In this document: positions 51,200-60,736 of the stretch, in pieces
Numbering within the stretch: position 1 is the first letter of the stretch
How the letters are laid out: each line of letters starts with the position of its first letter
Assembly (NCBI RefSeq): GCF_019801215.1
Contig: NZ_JAHVJO010000004.1
Location: 1 to 64,000 of the forward strand
Length of the DNA stretch: 64,000 bases
Source of the DNA: Fictibacillus nanhaiensis
GTDB lineage: Bacteria; Bacillota; Bacilli; Bacillales; Fictibacillaceae
Direction: 5' to 3'
The notes under the pieces: generated by a model
Database searches by the model: none
Told to the model about the DNA's origin: nothing
Seen by the model: only the letters and a program-made list of their open reading frames with translations
Program-made: the position numbers and the translations under genes

Positions 51200-52162
51200 A
51201 TGGCGAATATAAAAGATATCGCAAAAATGGCTGGCGTTTCTGTAACGACTGTCTCTCGGGTCATTAATAATCATCCTTATGTGAGTGCTGAAAAACAAGA
51301 AGCTGTCCGGCGCGCGATGGAGCTCTGCAACTACCAACGGAACATTAATGCCGTTCACTTAAGTAAGGGCAAAACATTTCTAGTTGGAGTAGTCGTTCCT
51401 TTTTCCAATCACCCATATTTCGGGTTGTTAATAGAAGGAATGGCAAATGAGGCGTTACAACATAACTACAAACTCGTTTTGATTCAAACCAATTATGAGG
51501 AAAATAAAGAAATCGAAGCTTTAGCTATGTTGAAAGATAAGCAAATTGATGCGCTGATCATCTGTTCGCGGATTTGCGAGTGGAGTGTTATCGGGGATTT
51601 TACACAGTACGGACCTATTGTGCTCTGTGAGGATGCGCGTGGAAATAACGTATCCTCTACTTTTGTGGATCATTATAAAAGCTTCACAGCTGCTTTGGAG
51701 TATCTTTACCAAAAAGGCCATAAGAAAATCGGCTATACCATCGGAAGAAAATCTGGAACAAACAGTGCTCAAAGAAGTAAAGCGTATAAAGACTTTTTAG
51801 AGAAACATGGAATACCTTTTAATCCTCACTTTATTTTTCCATGGTGTTTTAACTTCGAAGACGGAGAGTTGGTTGTAGAGAGGCTTGTTCAGCTGAATGA
51901 TCGTCCTACCGCTTTACTTGTAACGAGCGACCAGGTTGCTGCAGGAATCTTAACATGCTGCAAGGATCGAAATATTTTTATACCTAAAGACCTTGCCATT
52001 ATGGGTTTTGATAACCAGCCGATCTCAAAAGTGATGCGTATTACTACTCTTGAGATCCCGCTTGTTGAAGTAGGGAGGAAGCTTTTTTTCCAAGCTATGG
52101 ATGGTGAAAATGTTACACACGAAGAAATTCCCGTCCGATTAATTGAGCGGGATACGGTCTAA
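51200..52162 (+). CDS. LacI-family transcriptional regulator
   Basis: A 320-residue regulator with an N-terminal HTH (NIKDIAKMAGVSVTTVSRVINNHPYVS, residues 3-29), the hinge helix region and a periplasmic-binding-type effector domain. The effector is unknown; no sugar genes lie next to it. AAGGAG precedes the ATG. Targets probably include its own promoter and the divergent small gene, through the palindrome at 51150. A terminator follows. Confidence 0.88.
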   Translation: MANIKDIAKMAGVSVTTVSRVINNHPYVSAEKQEAVRRAMELCNYQRNINAVHLSKGKTFLVGVVVPFSNHPYFGLLIEGMANEALQHNYKLVLIQTNYEENKEIEALAMLKDKQIDALIICSRICEWSVIGDFTQYGPIVLCEDARGNNVSSTFVDHYKSFTAALEYLYQKGHKKIGYTIGRKSGTNSAQRSKAYKDFLEKHGIPFNPHFIFPWCFNFEDGELVVERLVQLNDRPTALLVTSDQVAAGILTCCKDRNIFIPKDLAIMGFDNQPISKVMRITTLEIPLVEVGRKLFFQAMDGENVTHEEIPVRLIERDTV

Positions 52163-52179
52163 CGCTCTCATAAAACGTG

Positions 52180-52215
52180 AAAAATCCGTCCAACCTGTGT
52201 TGAACGGATTTTTTT
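52180..52215. terminator. Terminator of the LacI-family gene
   Basis: AAATCCGT pairs with ACGGATTT, with an inner CAAC/GTTG pairing; A-run on the left, T6 on the right. Confidence 0.85.
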
Positions 52216-52256
52216 GGCTTTTTTACGGTACGTGTTCTTATAAATATTACACGTTT

Positions 52257-52350
52257 GCTCATAGAAATCCGATGTCTGCTCATAGAATTGCAGAATTTGC
52301 TCATAGAAATCCAAAGTTTGCTCATAGGACTCAAAAATTTACTCATAGCC
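52257..52350. repeat. 21-nt tandem array, family B
   Basis: Four complete 21-nt units start at 52257, 52278, 52299 and 52320, with core GCTCATAGAAATCC, then a partial unit at 52341. It lies downstream of the LacI terminator in a convergent gap. GCTCATA also occurs in some units of family A copy 1. Confidence 0.85.
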
Positions 52351-52423
52351 CGAACTTGAACCTATCTACTAGAACGAAAATCAGTTAAAACATGACATAA
52401 ACAAAGCCACCTATGCGTACCGA

Positions 52424-53440
52424 TCATTTAGTTAAGTTTATTTTAATCGGTGCGAGGTAAATTCTTTCATTTTTCTTTACAACTTCAGCGTAAACAGTTA
52501 AAAATTTCGAGCTATCCTTAATTTTCCCTAGATGTACCTCACCAAGTTTTCTTATGGAATTTTGATCTTCTATTTGTTTTAATACTCCATTACTTCTTAA
52601 CGAAACTTCATTTCCTTGATCATCTAAAATTTTTATATTTACCCCTTCATCCATTTCATTTAAAGGATGTGTGGAAGTGTATTCTAATGTTGCCGTTGCT
52701 TTCCCTATGGATAAGGATTTTATCTCCATTGTATAATTGCCATCTTTAGAAGAACCTTTTTCATTTACCATAAATTTTTCAAGCGACAACTGTTTCACAG
52801 GTACATCAAACTGCCAATCACCTCTTATATTGGCCATTGAGATAAAAGAAAAGGAGAGAGTATAATCTTTAGGCAGTTCTTCATTCCGCATTTCAAATTC
52901 CAGTGCCGCTACATAACTGCCATCCTTAGCCTTTTTGAGTACACCTCTTGCCCCTGCAAGTTGTTCACGATCATCTCCACCAAGGGCATAACCGGATTCT
53001 GGACCATGTCCCTTATCCATTTCTTCCAACGAAAGGTCTTCCCCTTCAGCTTTAATCGTCACACCGATAACATTACCGTCGTAATACGCGCTCGTGACTG
53101 TAACATCCACGCCATTACTCGTCGCTTTTTGATTAAGTTCTGTTACGAGATTACTTGCAGACAGCTCTTTTCCGATTTCAAAGTTAAATGTTTCATAAAG
53201 TTTTCCGATTAATGGCATTTCTGCTAAAACGGTATTGACCGGGGAAAATACAAAACCTGAGGCAAGTACAACAGATGCTGCTGTTCCAGTTACCCATGCA
53301 GACAGCTTCATTCGTGACTTCACCTTATTTTTTCGTTTAATCTTCCTTCCATCGTTCATCCCATCTTGAATCGCTCTCATAATATCTTCTTTTGGTAATT
53401 CTGAATCTTGTAGGGTTTTATCAAACCATTCTTTGTCCAT
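52424..53440 (-). CDS. DUF4179 anti-sigma factor
   Basis: A 338-residue protein with a cytoplasmic N-terminal part (about 1-45), one membrane helix (AWVTGTAASVVLASGFVF, about 48-65) and a large extracytoplasmic beta-rich domain. This is the DUF4179 anti-sigma layout. It overlaps the upstream sigma gene by 20 bases, the usual arrangement for an ECF sigma and its membrane anti-sigma. It likely holds the sigma factor at the membrane until an envelope signal. Confidence 0.8.
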   Translation of the reverse strand: MDKEWFDKTLQDSELPKEDIMRAIQDGMNDGRKIKRKNKVKSRMKLSAWVTGTAASVVLASGFVFSPVNTVLAEMPLIGKLYETFNFEIGKELSASNLVTELNQKATSNGVDVTVTSAYYDGNVIGVTIKAEGEDLSLEEMDKGHGPESGYALGGDDREQLAGARGVLKKAKDGSYVAALEFEMRNEELPKDYTLSFSFISMANIRGDWQFDVPVKQLSLEKFMVNEKGSSKDGNYTMEIKSLSIGKATATLEYTSTHPLNEMDEGVNIKILDDQGNEVSLRSNGVLKQIEDQNSIRKLGEVHLGKIKDSSKFLTVYAEVVKKNERIYLAPIKINLTK

Positions 53441-53960
53441 ACGTCCCCGCTCCTTCCAGCAAACGTTTCAACTCAATCTTCGCTCGGTGTAAGTATGTTT
53501 TAATTGTCCCTTCAGGTTTCTGCATGGTTTCCGCAATTTTCTTAATGGATAGATCATGAAAATAAAATAAGATGATGACCGTTTGATAGTTTTGATCCAG
53601 ATTAGAAATGGCTTGCGTTAAATCCAGATCTTCTTCCGGACTGTGGTAAACATTCTCTGTAAGGCTATGTATGAACGCCTCACCTGTTAGTACCACCTTC
53701 TTTTTCTTCTGAAGTACCTCATAAGCCGTCCTGATTAAAATTTTTACGAGCCACGTACTAAAGTACTTTGGTTCTTTTAACTTTTTAATGCCTACAAAGG
53801 CTTTACAGACCGTTTCCTGCAATACATCTAGCGCATCTTCTTTGTTTCGAACATAAAGAAAAGCCGTTTTATATAATTTGCCGCTTTCATACTTAATTAA
53901 CTGTTCGAAAGCATCTTCATTCCCTTTAATCGCTTGTTTAATCACTTTAATATCTAGCAA
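53421..53960 (-). CDS. ECF-type RNA polymerase sigma factor
   Basis: A 179-residue group 4 sigma factor. Region 2 is seen in FEQLIKYESGKLYKTAFLYV and EDALDVLQETVCKAF, and region 4 in YQTVIILFYFHDLSIKKIAE with the recognition helix EGTIKTYLHRAKIELKRLL. It is co-transcribed and overlapped with its DUF4179 anti-sigma. The regulon is unknown; it resembles the SigV/YlaC-like group of Bacillus. Confidence 0.87.
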   Translation of the reverse strand: MLDIKVIKQAIKGNEDAFEQLIKYESGKLYKTAFLYVRNKEDALDVLQETVCKAFVGIKKLKEPKYFSTWLVKILIRTAYEVLQKKKKVVLTGEAFIHSLTENVYHSPEEDLDLTQAISNLDQNYQTVIILFYFHDLSIKKIAETMQKPEGTIKTYLHRAKIELKRLLEGAGTYGQRMV

Positions 53961-54193
53961 TTCCGTGCCCCCTTTTCATACATTAGAGGAATTTTTGCCT
54001 AAAAAAGTTTCAATTCATTTTATTTATTGCTATTTGTCTTCGTTTCTTCTCTTTATTAGAGTAACACCAATAGAGGAACAAATTTTTAAATAAATCAACT
54101 TAAGATGTACAAGAAATTTTCCAATCTCAGAAAAAACACAAAAAAAAGCTGAAACAAAAGTTTCTTGAACTTTTGAATCAACTTCTTCATTCT

Positions 54194-54619
54194 TTATATT
54201 CTATGATGATCTGCTTTCCAGTTGTTAATCGCTTGTTTAATTTCTTTTGGAGGCATGTTTACCGCTGCAGTTTTTTCAGCAAGCTCTGGGAACTCTTCAT
54301 CTGGTGCAAATCTTAATGCAACGATTTGCCCTGGAGTCAGCTTGGGATCCAGAAGCTTTCCAGTTAACACGTAAAAACGAAGGTTTTCTTCTGCACGAAT
54401 GGCACGGTCTTGCGCTCTTAACGGGTAAAGTCTCAATAGAGCGAACGTGATTGCCATACTTAGTGACATGACGACTAAAAGAACCGCAAGAAATAGATCA
54501 TCTGCTCTAAACAGATACACGATACTAACGATTAAACCTCCTACTACAAGTAAAGACAATACATAATGGAAGATCGGGTGAATACGTGCATGGTTTTTAT
54601 AATTTTGTGTGTTCATCAT
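54194..54619 (-). CDS. DUF6526-like membrane protein
   Basis: A 141-residue protein starting with QNYKNHARIHPIFHYV, two membrane helices (YVLSLLVVGGLIVSIVYLF; LAVLLVVMSLSMAITFALL) and a cytoplasmic tail. The NYKNH-x-R start is typical of DUF6526, of unknown function; the number is from memory. It follows the ABC-2 permease by 21 bp in the same direction, so it may be the last gene of that operon. An 8-bp inverted repeat (CAAAAGTT/AACTTTTG, about 54155-54175) lies downstream. Confidence 0.65.
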   Translation of the reverse strand: MMNTQNYKNHARIHPIFHYVLSLLVVGGLIVSIVYLFRADDLFLAVLLVVMSLSMAITFALLRLYPLRAQDRAIRAEENLRFYVLTGKLLDPKLTPGQIVALRFAPDEEFPELAEKTAAVNMPPKEIKQAINNWKADHHRI

Positions 54620-54640
54620 TTCTCCTCTTTCTCTGTTTAT

Positions 54641-55738
54641 TTATTCCCATTTAAACGTGAAGCTGGCAACGATAAAAGCACCTATCAGCCATCCGCCAAG
54701 AATGATTGCTTCAAGTCCGAGATCCAAAATTGAAGCTCCAACATTCATCGTTTCCCGCAGTGCGTGACTCAAGTGCGCGATCGGTAAAATCTGTACAATC
54801 GGCTGCAAAAATTCTGGCATGTCTTTTATCGGAAAAAACACACCTCCTAAAAACAGCATCGGAAAGGATAAGAATCCTGCGATAGGACCAGCACTCTCAG
54901 GCGTTTTCGCAATACCTGCAATAATAAACCCAATCGCCATAAACGCTAAAGTACCAAGCGTGACGAACGAAATGACCGTTAGCCACGATCCCCGAACCTC
55001 GATGCCGAACACAAGCCAAGCAACACCCAGGACGATCATCGCCTGCAGTCCATTCAGCATGAATCGGGCTGTGATTTGAGCTGCTATAAACGTTGATGCC
55101 TTCAATGTTGTTCCTTGCATTCTGCGTAAAATTCCACGTTCGCGCCATGAGGAAATCTGTCCTGCAACTCCGTTCATGTTGTTGCTCATAATCATCATCG
55201 CAACGATTCCCGGAACAAGGAAGTCGATGTAACGAAGGTTCAATGCATCTACCCCTTTAGAATCTGTTACAACAACAGGCTTGTAATCTACTTGCTTTTT
55301 ACTGATTGTATCAACGGCATTGTTAACAAGCTGCAAGCCAACCTGTGAAACCGCTAAATTCGTCTCATTGTAATAGACTGGCAGTTTAAATGGATTAGCT
55401 TGTACACCGTTAACTACACTCGATTCGTAACCTTTAGGAATGATCACAACTAATGACATATCTCCCTTTTTCAAATGTTTTAATGCTTCTTTCTCGTTAA
55501 GATCTTTTTCAAGTGAAATCGCCTCATTTTTCAAAAGCTCTTTTACTAGTTCTTTGGATTGTTCACTCTTATCTTCATCTACAATGGCAACAGATAATGA
55601 GATGCCGTTTCCGTTTCCTAAGAATGCTCCTAACATAATCATCAAAAAGATAGGAAATGCTAGTGTCCAGAACAAGACTTGACGGTTTCGAAGGAAAATC
55701 CGAAGCTGTGCTAAAGTGAGTTGGTAGTATGCTCTCAT
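54641..55738 (-). CDS. ABC-2 type transporter permease
   Basis: A 365-residue protein with one N-terminal helix, a large external domain (about 45-165) and five C-terminal helices. The ABC-2 pattern (WRERGILRRMQGTTLKASTF; FPMLFLGGVFFPIKDMP) is clear. It overlaps the ATPase gene by four bases. With it, it forms an exporter of the drug/lipid type (YhfA/NatB-like); the substrate is unknown. Confidence 0.85.
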   Translation of the reverse strand: MRAYYQLTLAQLRIFLRNRQVLFWTLAFPIFLMIMLGAFLGNGNGISLSVAIVDEDKSEQSKELVKELLKNEAISLEKDLNEKEALKHLKKGDMSLVVIIPKGYESSVVNGVQANPFKLPVYYNETNLAVSQVGLQLVNNAVDTISKKQVDYKPVVVTDSKGVDALNLRYIDFLVPGIVAMMIMSNNMNGVAGQISSWRERGILRRMQGTTLKASTFIAAQITARFMLNGLQAMIVLGVAWLVFGIEVRGSWLTVISFVTLGTLAFMAIGFIIAGIAKTPESAGPIAGFLSFPMLFLGGVFFPIKDMPEFLQPIVQILPIAHLSHALRETMNVGASILDLGLEAIILGGWLIGAFIVASFTFKWE

Positions 55739-56661
55739 CCTTCTCTTAACCTTCTTCCTGTCATATGAATAAATACATCTTCAAGCGTCGCTGTCCTCGT
55801 TTGCAAATCTACGAGCTTTAGCTCTTTTTCCGAAGCTAAAGAGATCAAGCTAGTAAGTGTTTTCTGCAAGTTATCCGTATAAAGAACATGCACATCCTTT
55901 TGGCTTCCTACTTGCTTAACTCCTTCAATTTTAGACAAGTCCATATCAACATTATCTTTAAAACGGAATTCAACGGCACTGTCAGACTGGAGGTTTCTTA
56001 CAAGTTCGCCCGGCGTATCAAGGGCGATCAGTTTTCCTTGATCCATAATCGCGATACGGTCACATAATACATGCGCTTCATCCATGTAATGGGTCGTCAG
56101 CACAACCGTTTTGCCTCGTTCTTTTAAACGAAGGATTATATCCCATAATGTCCTGCGTGCTTGGGGGTCCAGTCCTGTAGTCGGTTCATCCAAAAAGATG
56201 ATCTGAGGGTCATGAACGAGAGCGAGCGCAATTGCAAGCCGCTGCTTTTGGCCGCCTGACATGCCCTTGATACGGCTGTTCTTTTTTTCACTTAACAACA
56301 TGTCCTCGATTAAATCAGGAATCGAGATGTGTTCACGATAGAAACTTCCATACAGATGAAGGATTTCATCAACCGTCAACAATTCAAATAGCGTTGTGGA
56401 TTGAAGCTGAACACCGATTACTTCCTTCACTTTATCTAGTTCACGCATAATATCAAAACCACCGACAATCGCTGTTCCTTCATCAGGTTTGCGAAGGCCT
56501 ACCAACATTTCAAGCGTCGTCGTCTTCCCTGCTCCATTTGGACCAAGCAAACCGAACACTTCACCTTTATGTACCTTGAACTCACTGCCATCAACTGCAG
56601 TGAAATCTCCATAACGTTTTACTAAGCCCTCTACAGAAATAATTTCTTGCTGAGACTCCAT
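55735..56661 (-). CDS. ABC transporter ATPase
   Basis: A 308-residue ATPase: Walker A GPNGAGKTT, signature MSGGQKQR, Walker B IFLDEPTTGLD and switch histidine (VVLTTHYMDE). A C-terminal extension of about 75 residues follows, as in DrrA/CcmA-type drug exporters. It lies 23 bp after the ArsR regulator and overlaps the permease. Confidence 0.9.
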   Translation of the reverse strand: MESQQEIISVEGLVKRYGDFTAVDGSEFKVHKGEVFGLLGPNGAGKTTTLEMLVGLRKPDEGTAIVGGFDIMRELDKVKEVIGVQLQSTTLFELLTVDEILHLYGSFYREHISIPDLIEDMLLSEKKNSRIKGMSGGQKQRLAIALALVHDPQIIFLDEPTTGLDPQARRTLWDIILRLKERGKTVVLTTHYMDEAHVLCDRIAIMDQGKLIALDTPGELVRNLQSDSAVEFRFKDNVDMDLSKIEGVKQVGSQKDVHVLYTDNLQKTLTSLISLASEKELKLVDLQTRTATLEDVFIHMTGRRLREG

Positions 56662-56684
56662 TTTTCACACTCCAAACGTAATCT

Positions 56685-57017
56685 TCACTTCTTTTTAGTA
56701 TTGTTGCCGCTGCAAAACATATCTCCAACCCTTAACCACAACTGCTTTAATGCGTCCATCCATTCACACGCACCATCTATTGAATCCGGTTTGATAGAGT
56801 AATAGCGGTAACGCCCTTCTTTCCGCTGCGCTACAAGACCTGCATTCTCGAGAACCTTTAAGTGCTTTGAGATAGCAGGGAGAGACATGTCAAAAGGTTC
56901 AGCCAGCTCCTGCACACTCCTTTCTCCCTTTGACAGCTGCTCAATTATACTCCGTCTTGTCGGGTCTGACAGAACAGAAAATACATCGTTTAAATTATCT
57001 GCATTATATTTAACCAT
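56685..57017 (-). CDS. ArsR-family regulator of the ABC-2 exporter, probably leaderless
   Basis: A 110-residue winged-helix protein (DPTRRSIIEQLSKGERSVQEL; MSLPAISKHLKVLENAGLV; EGRYRYYSIKP). It lacks the paired cysteines of metal sensors, so it probably responds to another ligand or to none. The ATG at 57015-57017 has no ribosome site; the promoter places transcription start within a few bases of it. A perfect palindrome with 11-bp arms spans the -10 box, start site and start codon. It is the first gene of the exporter operon. Confidence 0.8.
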   Translation of the reverse strand: MVKYNADNLNDVFSVLSDPTRRSIIEQLSKGERSVQELAEPFDMSLPAISKHLKVLENAGLVAQRKEGRYRYYSIKPDSIDGACEWMDALKQLWLRVGDMFCSGNNTKKK

Positions 57018-57054
57018 TTGGTTAAATATATAACTCAATGATAGCTATTGTCAA
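57006..57054 (-). promoter_or_regulatory. Promoter and palindromic operator of the arsR-exporter operon
   Basis: TTGACA (57049-57054) is followed at 16-18 bp by TATATA/TATATT (57025-57032). The inverted repeat has arms 57006-57016 and 57019-57029 (TGGTTAAATAT/ATATTTAACCA, two-base centre). Binding there would block RNA polymerase. The layout implies tight autorepression. Confidence 0.7.
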
Positions 57055-57063
57055 TTTTGAGTT

Positions 57064-57747
57064 TTACATAAACGTATATTCTACTTTTACCGTCGCTGTT
57101 AATTTATTTTCACCTGGCTGAATGGGGGTTCCGCTCTCTTGAGCGAGCATCGCTCCATAAAAAGGGATCGGCCTTGGGGGTAATGCTTGTGAAGTTTCTT
57201 GTACATTAATCGGCACTGGATGAAGTGTAACTTGCAGAGCTCTCGCCATAGCGATTGCTTTTTGCTGTGCGTTTTGAATGGCGATGGTCAGTGCCTGGTT
57301 ATAAAAAGCGTCTGGATTTGTCACCGAAAACTGAATGGACGATACAAAGTTTGCCCCGCTTGCGATTGCACCGTCAATCACCTGTGCCATTTTATTCAAA
57401 TCTTTTATCGTGACCTGAAGCTGATGCTCTACCTTGTATCCTTTGAAAATCTGCTGTCCATTTTCATAGTTATATTGTGGTTCGACCCGATAAGAATTGG
57501 TTTGAATGTCCTCTCTTGCAATTCCTAATGTCAACATGGTGTTGATGACAGCAGACATCTTATTGGCATTTTCTTTTTGTGCAGTACTTACATTTTGATC
57601 TTCTGTAATGACGCCGATCGTAATCACTGCTTGATCAGGTACCGCAAATACGGACCCTTCTCCCGTTACCGTTAAACGATTTTGTTTTGTAGGTAAATAC
57701 GTCTGTGCACTGTTCCCATTTTGATAGGTCGGCTGACTGTAATACAT
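57064..57747 (-). CDS. SIMPL-domain (DUF541) protein
   Basis: A 227-residue protein whose residues about 22-225 form a SIMPL domain (RLTVTGEGSVFAVPDQAVITIGV; IREDIQT-like IAREDIQTNSYRVEPQYNY; KAIAMARALQV). Most SIMPL proteins are secreted, but no signal peptide is visible; the N terminus is Y-, Q- and N-rich. The function is poorly defined. It ends 47 bp upstream of the arsR start in the same direction. Confidence 0.8.
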   Translation of the reverse strand: MYYSQPTYQNGNSAQTYLPTKQNRLTVTGEGSVFAVPDQAVITIGVITEDQNVSTAQKENANKMSAVINTMLTLGIAREDIQTNSYRVEPQYNYENGQQIFKGYKVEHQLQVTIKDLNKMAQVIDGAIASGANFVSSIQFSVTNPDAFYNQALTIAIQNAQQKAIAMARALQVTLHPVPINVQETSQALPPRPIPFYGAMLAQESGTPIQPGENKLTATVKVEYTFM

Positions 57748-57825
57748 AGGCTTACTCCTTTCCCTTCTATACCCTACAAGCTATGCATTTCTTTTTAATA
57801 AAAGAAGAAATGTCTTGATCCTACA

Positions 57826-57865
57826 CAAAAAAAGCATTCGCCTAAGATGGCAAACGCTTTTTTTA
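57826..57865 (-). terminator. Terminator of the dipeptidase gene
   Basis: AAAGCGTTTGCC pairs with GGCGAATGCTTT on the minus strand and is followed by T4-7. Confidence 0.8.
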
Positions 57866-57885
57866 TAAGGAAACTGCTTGTTTTA

Positions 57886-58827
57886 TTAAACTCCTGTAAT
57901 CTGCTTCGGCCGGTTGTTCATGAAATTTTCACTAGCAAACCCTCGCACTTCTTCTTCTGAGTAATGTTTTAACAGCTCATTAATCAAATTCTGGGTTTTA
58001 GAGGCATCTTCAAGCTCAGAGACAAATTGAGCAATTCCGTCAAAATCAGAACCGAGACCAATTTGTTTCACTCCGCCAAGTCCGCAAAAATGGTCAATAT
58101 GCTTAATTAAGTCAGAAATATTTGCCGAACCTTCATTTACCGTAAATGGAGGATTATATACTACATGGATGAGTCCGCCTTTTTGGAACATCTCTTTTGC
58201 TTGCTCATCCGTCAAGTTGCGTGGATGATCGCAAAGCGCTCTTGCGTTAGAATGACTTGCAATCGGATACTTCGCAATAGCCATTACATCCCAAAAGGCT
58301 TTTTCACACAAATGAGAAACATCCGTCAAAATTTGGTGCTCATTATTGAATTTTACGATTTGTTTGCCGAATAACGTCAATCCTGCACCGCGAGGCTCTT
58401 GAGCTCCATCTGCAGCAAGATTTGCATGGTTCCAAGTAAGTCCGATCGATCGAACACCAAGTTCATGAAGAATGTTAAGTTTTGTTAAGTCATCACCAAT
58501 CGCTTCCACCCCTTCAAGTGTAAGCATGGCGCCTATTTCATTCTCTGCTAACGCATCAAAATCTGACCACTCTTTTACATGTTTCATCTCCGGATTTTTC
58601 CCGAGTACTTCTCTGTAAAAAAAGTCAATCTGCTCTAGAGCAGCCTGGAATTTTTGGTCAGAAGGGATGTATGGCTCTATAAAAATGGCAAAGCACTGCA
58701 CTTTTACTTGCCCTTTTTGAAGGCGTACCTTACTCGTTTCTAGTTCTTTGGCATCCGCAAATCGCAGCTTCCCCTTTGTTTCCCATAATTTCAGTAATGC
58801 ATCACAATGCAAATCAATCACATTCAT
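57886..58827 (-). CDS. Membrane dipeptidase family (M19) peptidase
   Basis: A 313-residue binuclear zinc peptidase of the renal-dipeptidase family. The metal site H-x-D is in DLHCDALLKLW, the bridging Glu region in GAMLTLEGVEAIG, and further ligands in SHSNARALCDHPRN and GSDFDG. It has no signal peptide, so the bacterial form is cytoplasmic. It would split dipeptides, including L-D types. It is monocistronic. Confidence 0.88.
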   Translation of the reverse strand: MNVIDLHCDALLKLWETKGKLRFADAKELETSKVRLQKGQVKVQCFAIFIEPYIPSDQKFQAALEQIDFFYREVLGKNPEMKHVKEWSDFDALAENEIGAMLTLEGVEAIGDDLTKLNILHELGVRSIGLTWNHANLAADGAQEPRGAGLTLFGKQIVKFNNEHQILTDVSHLCEKAFWDVMAIAKYPIASHSNARALCDHPRNLTDEQAKEMFQKGGLIHVVYNPPFTVNEGSANISDLIKHIDHFCGLGGVKQIGLGSDFDGIAQFVSELEDASKTQNLINELLKHYSEEEVRGFASENFMNNRPKQITGV

Positions 58828-58948
58828 TGATTAACTCACCTCATATTTCTAAATAATCTCGATCATCTTAACTCTTTAAAAGATTGCAGGCAATTAAATA
58901 TATTCCTTATCCATTAAAAGAATAAGTTTAGTTGAAAATAGTTTTTGT

Positions 58949-58966
58949 TATAATGTAAAGTATAAT
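58949..58966 (+). promoter_or_regulatory. Probable glnS -10 region
   Basis: Two TATAAT boxes (58949-58954 and 58961-58966) lie 34-46 bp before glnS. The -35 is weak (TTTAGT at 16 bp for the first). No T-box is present. Confidence 0.4.
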
Positions 58967-58999
58967 CTAGTTTACATATAAGGAAAGGCTTGATACGGG

Positions 59000-60670
59000 A
59001 TGGAGAATAACAATACCTCTTCAAATTTTATAAAAACAATCATACAAGGCGATCTGGAGTCCGGAAAACATAAGAAAGTCGTTACACGTTTCCCTCCAGA
59101 ACCTAACGGATATCTACACATCGGACACGCAAAATCGATTGTCATCAACTTCGGCCTAGCGGATGAATTTGGCGGGGAGACCAATTTACGCTTTGATGAT
59201 ACGAACCCATTAAAAGAAGATCAAGAATACGTGGATGCCATCAAGAAAGACGTAGAATGGCTTGGATACGAGTGGGAAAGCCTGCGTTTTGCATCTGATT
59301 ACTTTGAAGAAATGTATGACCGCGCAGTTCTTTTAATCAAAAAAGGCAAAGCATACGTTGATGATTTAACAGCAGACGAAATTCGAGAGTACCGCGGAAC
59401 TTTGACTGAGCCTGGAAAAGAGAGTCCATACCGAAACCGTTCTGTTGAAGAAAACTTGGACTTGTTTGACCGCATGAGAAAAGGCGAGTTCGAAAATGGA
59501 GCTAAAGTACTTCGTGCCAAGATTGATATGAGTTCACCGAACATCAACCTGCGTGACCCGGTCATTTACCGTGTATCTCATGCTACACACCACAACACAG
59601 GAGACACGTGGTGCATCTATCCCATGTATGCATTCGCACATCCGATCGAGGATGCGATTGAAGGTGTGACTCACTCCCTTTGTACAACAGAGTTTGAAGA
59701 TCAGCGCCCCCTTTATAACTGGGTTGTTGCAGAATGTGAGATGGAAAGCCAGCCGCAGCAAATCGAGTTTGGACGCTTAGGACTCATTAATACGGTTATG
59801 AGTAAACGTAAATTAAGAAAACTTGTTGAAGAAGGCTACGTGGATGGATGGGATGATCCGCGCATGCCGACGATTTCTGGTTTACGCCGAAAAGGCTACA
59901 CACCAGAATCAATCGTTGAATTTGTAAAAGCAGTTGGTGTTTCAAAAGGGTCAGGTGCTGCTGATACGGCGATGCTTGAGCATTTTATTCGTGAAGACCT
60001 AAAAGTAAAGGCACCACGCACGATGGGGATTGTGGATCCTTTAAAGGTCGTCATCACCAACTATCCTGAAGGTCAGGTTGAAATGCTTGATGCTGAGATC
60101 AACCCGGAGAATCCGGATATGGGTACACGTCAAATTCCGTTTTCACGCGAAATCTATATTGAACGTGAAGACTTTATGGAAGATCCTCCAAAAAAGTATT
60201 TCCGCTTGTTCCCAGGAAACGAAGTTCGTTTGAAGCATGCTTACTTTATTAAATGCGAAGACTTTATTAAAGATGAAGACGGCAATGTAGTTGAGCTTCA
60301 TTGTACGTATGATGTGGAAACGAAATCTGGCACTGGATTTACCGGCCGCAAAGTAAAAGGAACACTCCATTGGGTCGAAGCCACACAAGCCGTTCCAGCT
60401 GAGTTCCGCCTGTATGAGCCTCTTATTCTAGATGCTGATATGGAAAACGACGATGACGAAAGTGAAGGAAAGACATTCTTAGATTATGTAAATAAGGATT
60501 CACTAATCGTTCAACAAGGATTTATTGAAGGCAACATGAAGGACGCTAAACCACAAGACAAGTTCCAATTCTTCCGTCACGGCTACTTCAACGTGGATCC
60601 GAAGCACACTACAAAAGACAAGCTTGTCTTTAACCAAATTGTTTCGTTGAAGAGTTCGTTTAAGCTCTAA
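59000..60670 (+). CDS. glnS: Glutaminyl-tRNA synthetase
   Basis: A 556-residue class I synthetase. The HIGH motif is [15 protein letters not shown], the KMSKS-type loop VMSKRKL, and the GlnRS anticodon-binding beta-barrels follow from about 340 ([36 protein letters not shown]). It charges tRNA-Gln directly. Most Bacillales, including B. subtilis, lack GlnRS and use GluRS plus GatCAB, so this gene suggests acquisition. AAGGAAAGG precedes the ATG. Its codon use looks like its neighbours. Confidence 0.93.
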   Translation: MENNNTSSNFIKTIIQGDLESGKHKKVVTRFPPEPNGYLHIGHAKSIVINFGLADEFGGETNLRFDDTNPLKEDQEYVDAIKKDVEWLGYEWESLRFASDYFEEMYDRAVLLIKKGKAYVDDLTADEIREYRGTLTEPGKESPYRNRSVEENLDLFDRMRKGEFENGAKVLRAKIDMSSPNINLRDPVIYRVSHATHHNTGDTWCIYPMYAFAHPIEDAIEGVTHSLCTTEFEDQRPLYNWVVAECEMESQPQQIEFGRLGLINTVMSKRKLRKLVEEGYVDGWDDPRMPTISGLRRKGYTPESIVEFVKAVGVSKGSGAADTAMLEHFIREDLKVKAPRTMGIVDPLKVVITNYPEGQVEMLDAEINPENPDMGTRQIPFSREIYIEREDFMEDPPKKYFRLFPGNEVRLKHAYFIKCEDFIKDEDGNVVELHCTYDVETKSGTGFTGRKVKGTLHWVEATQAVPAEFRLYEPLILDADMENDDDESEGKTFLDYVNKDSLIVQQGFIEGNMKDAKPQDKFQFFRHGYFNVDPKHTTKDKLVFNQIVSLKSSFKL

Positions 60671-60677
60671 TGATATG

Positions 60678-60718
60678 TAAAAAGCAGGTTCCCTCGAGGA
60701 GAACCTGCTTTTTTTTGA
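60678..60718. terminator. Terminator of glnS
   Basis: AAGCAGGTTC pairs with GAACCTGCTT; A-run on the left and T8 on the right. Confidence 0.88.
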
Positions 60719-60736
60719 GCATAATTGAAATGAGCT

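Noticed and set aside
58840-58999. T-box leader before glnS
   Set aside because: The gap is too short and lacks the T-box motif and antiterminator bulge.
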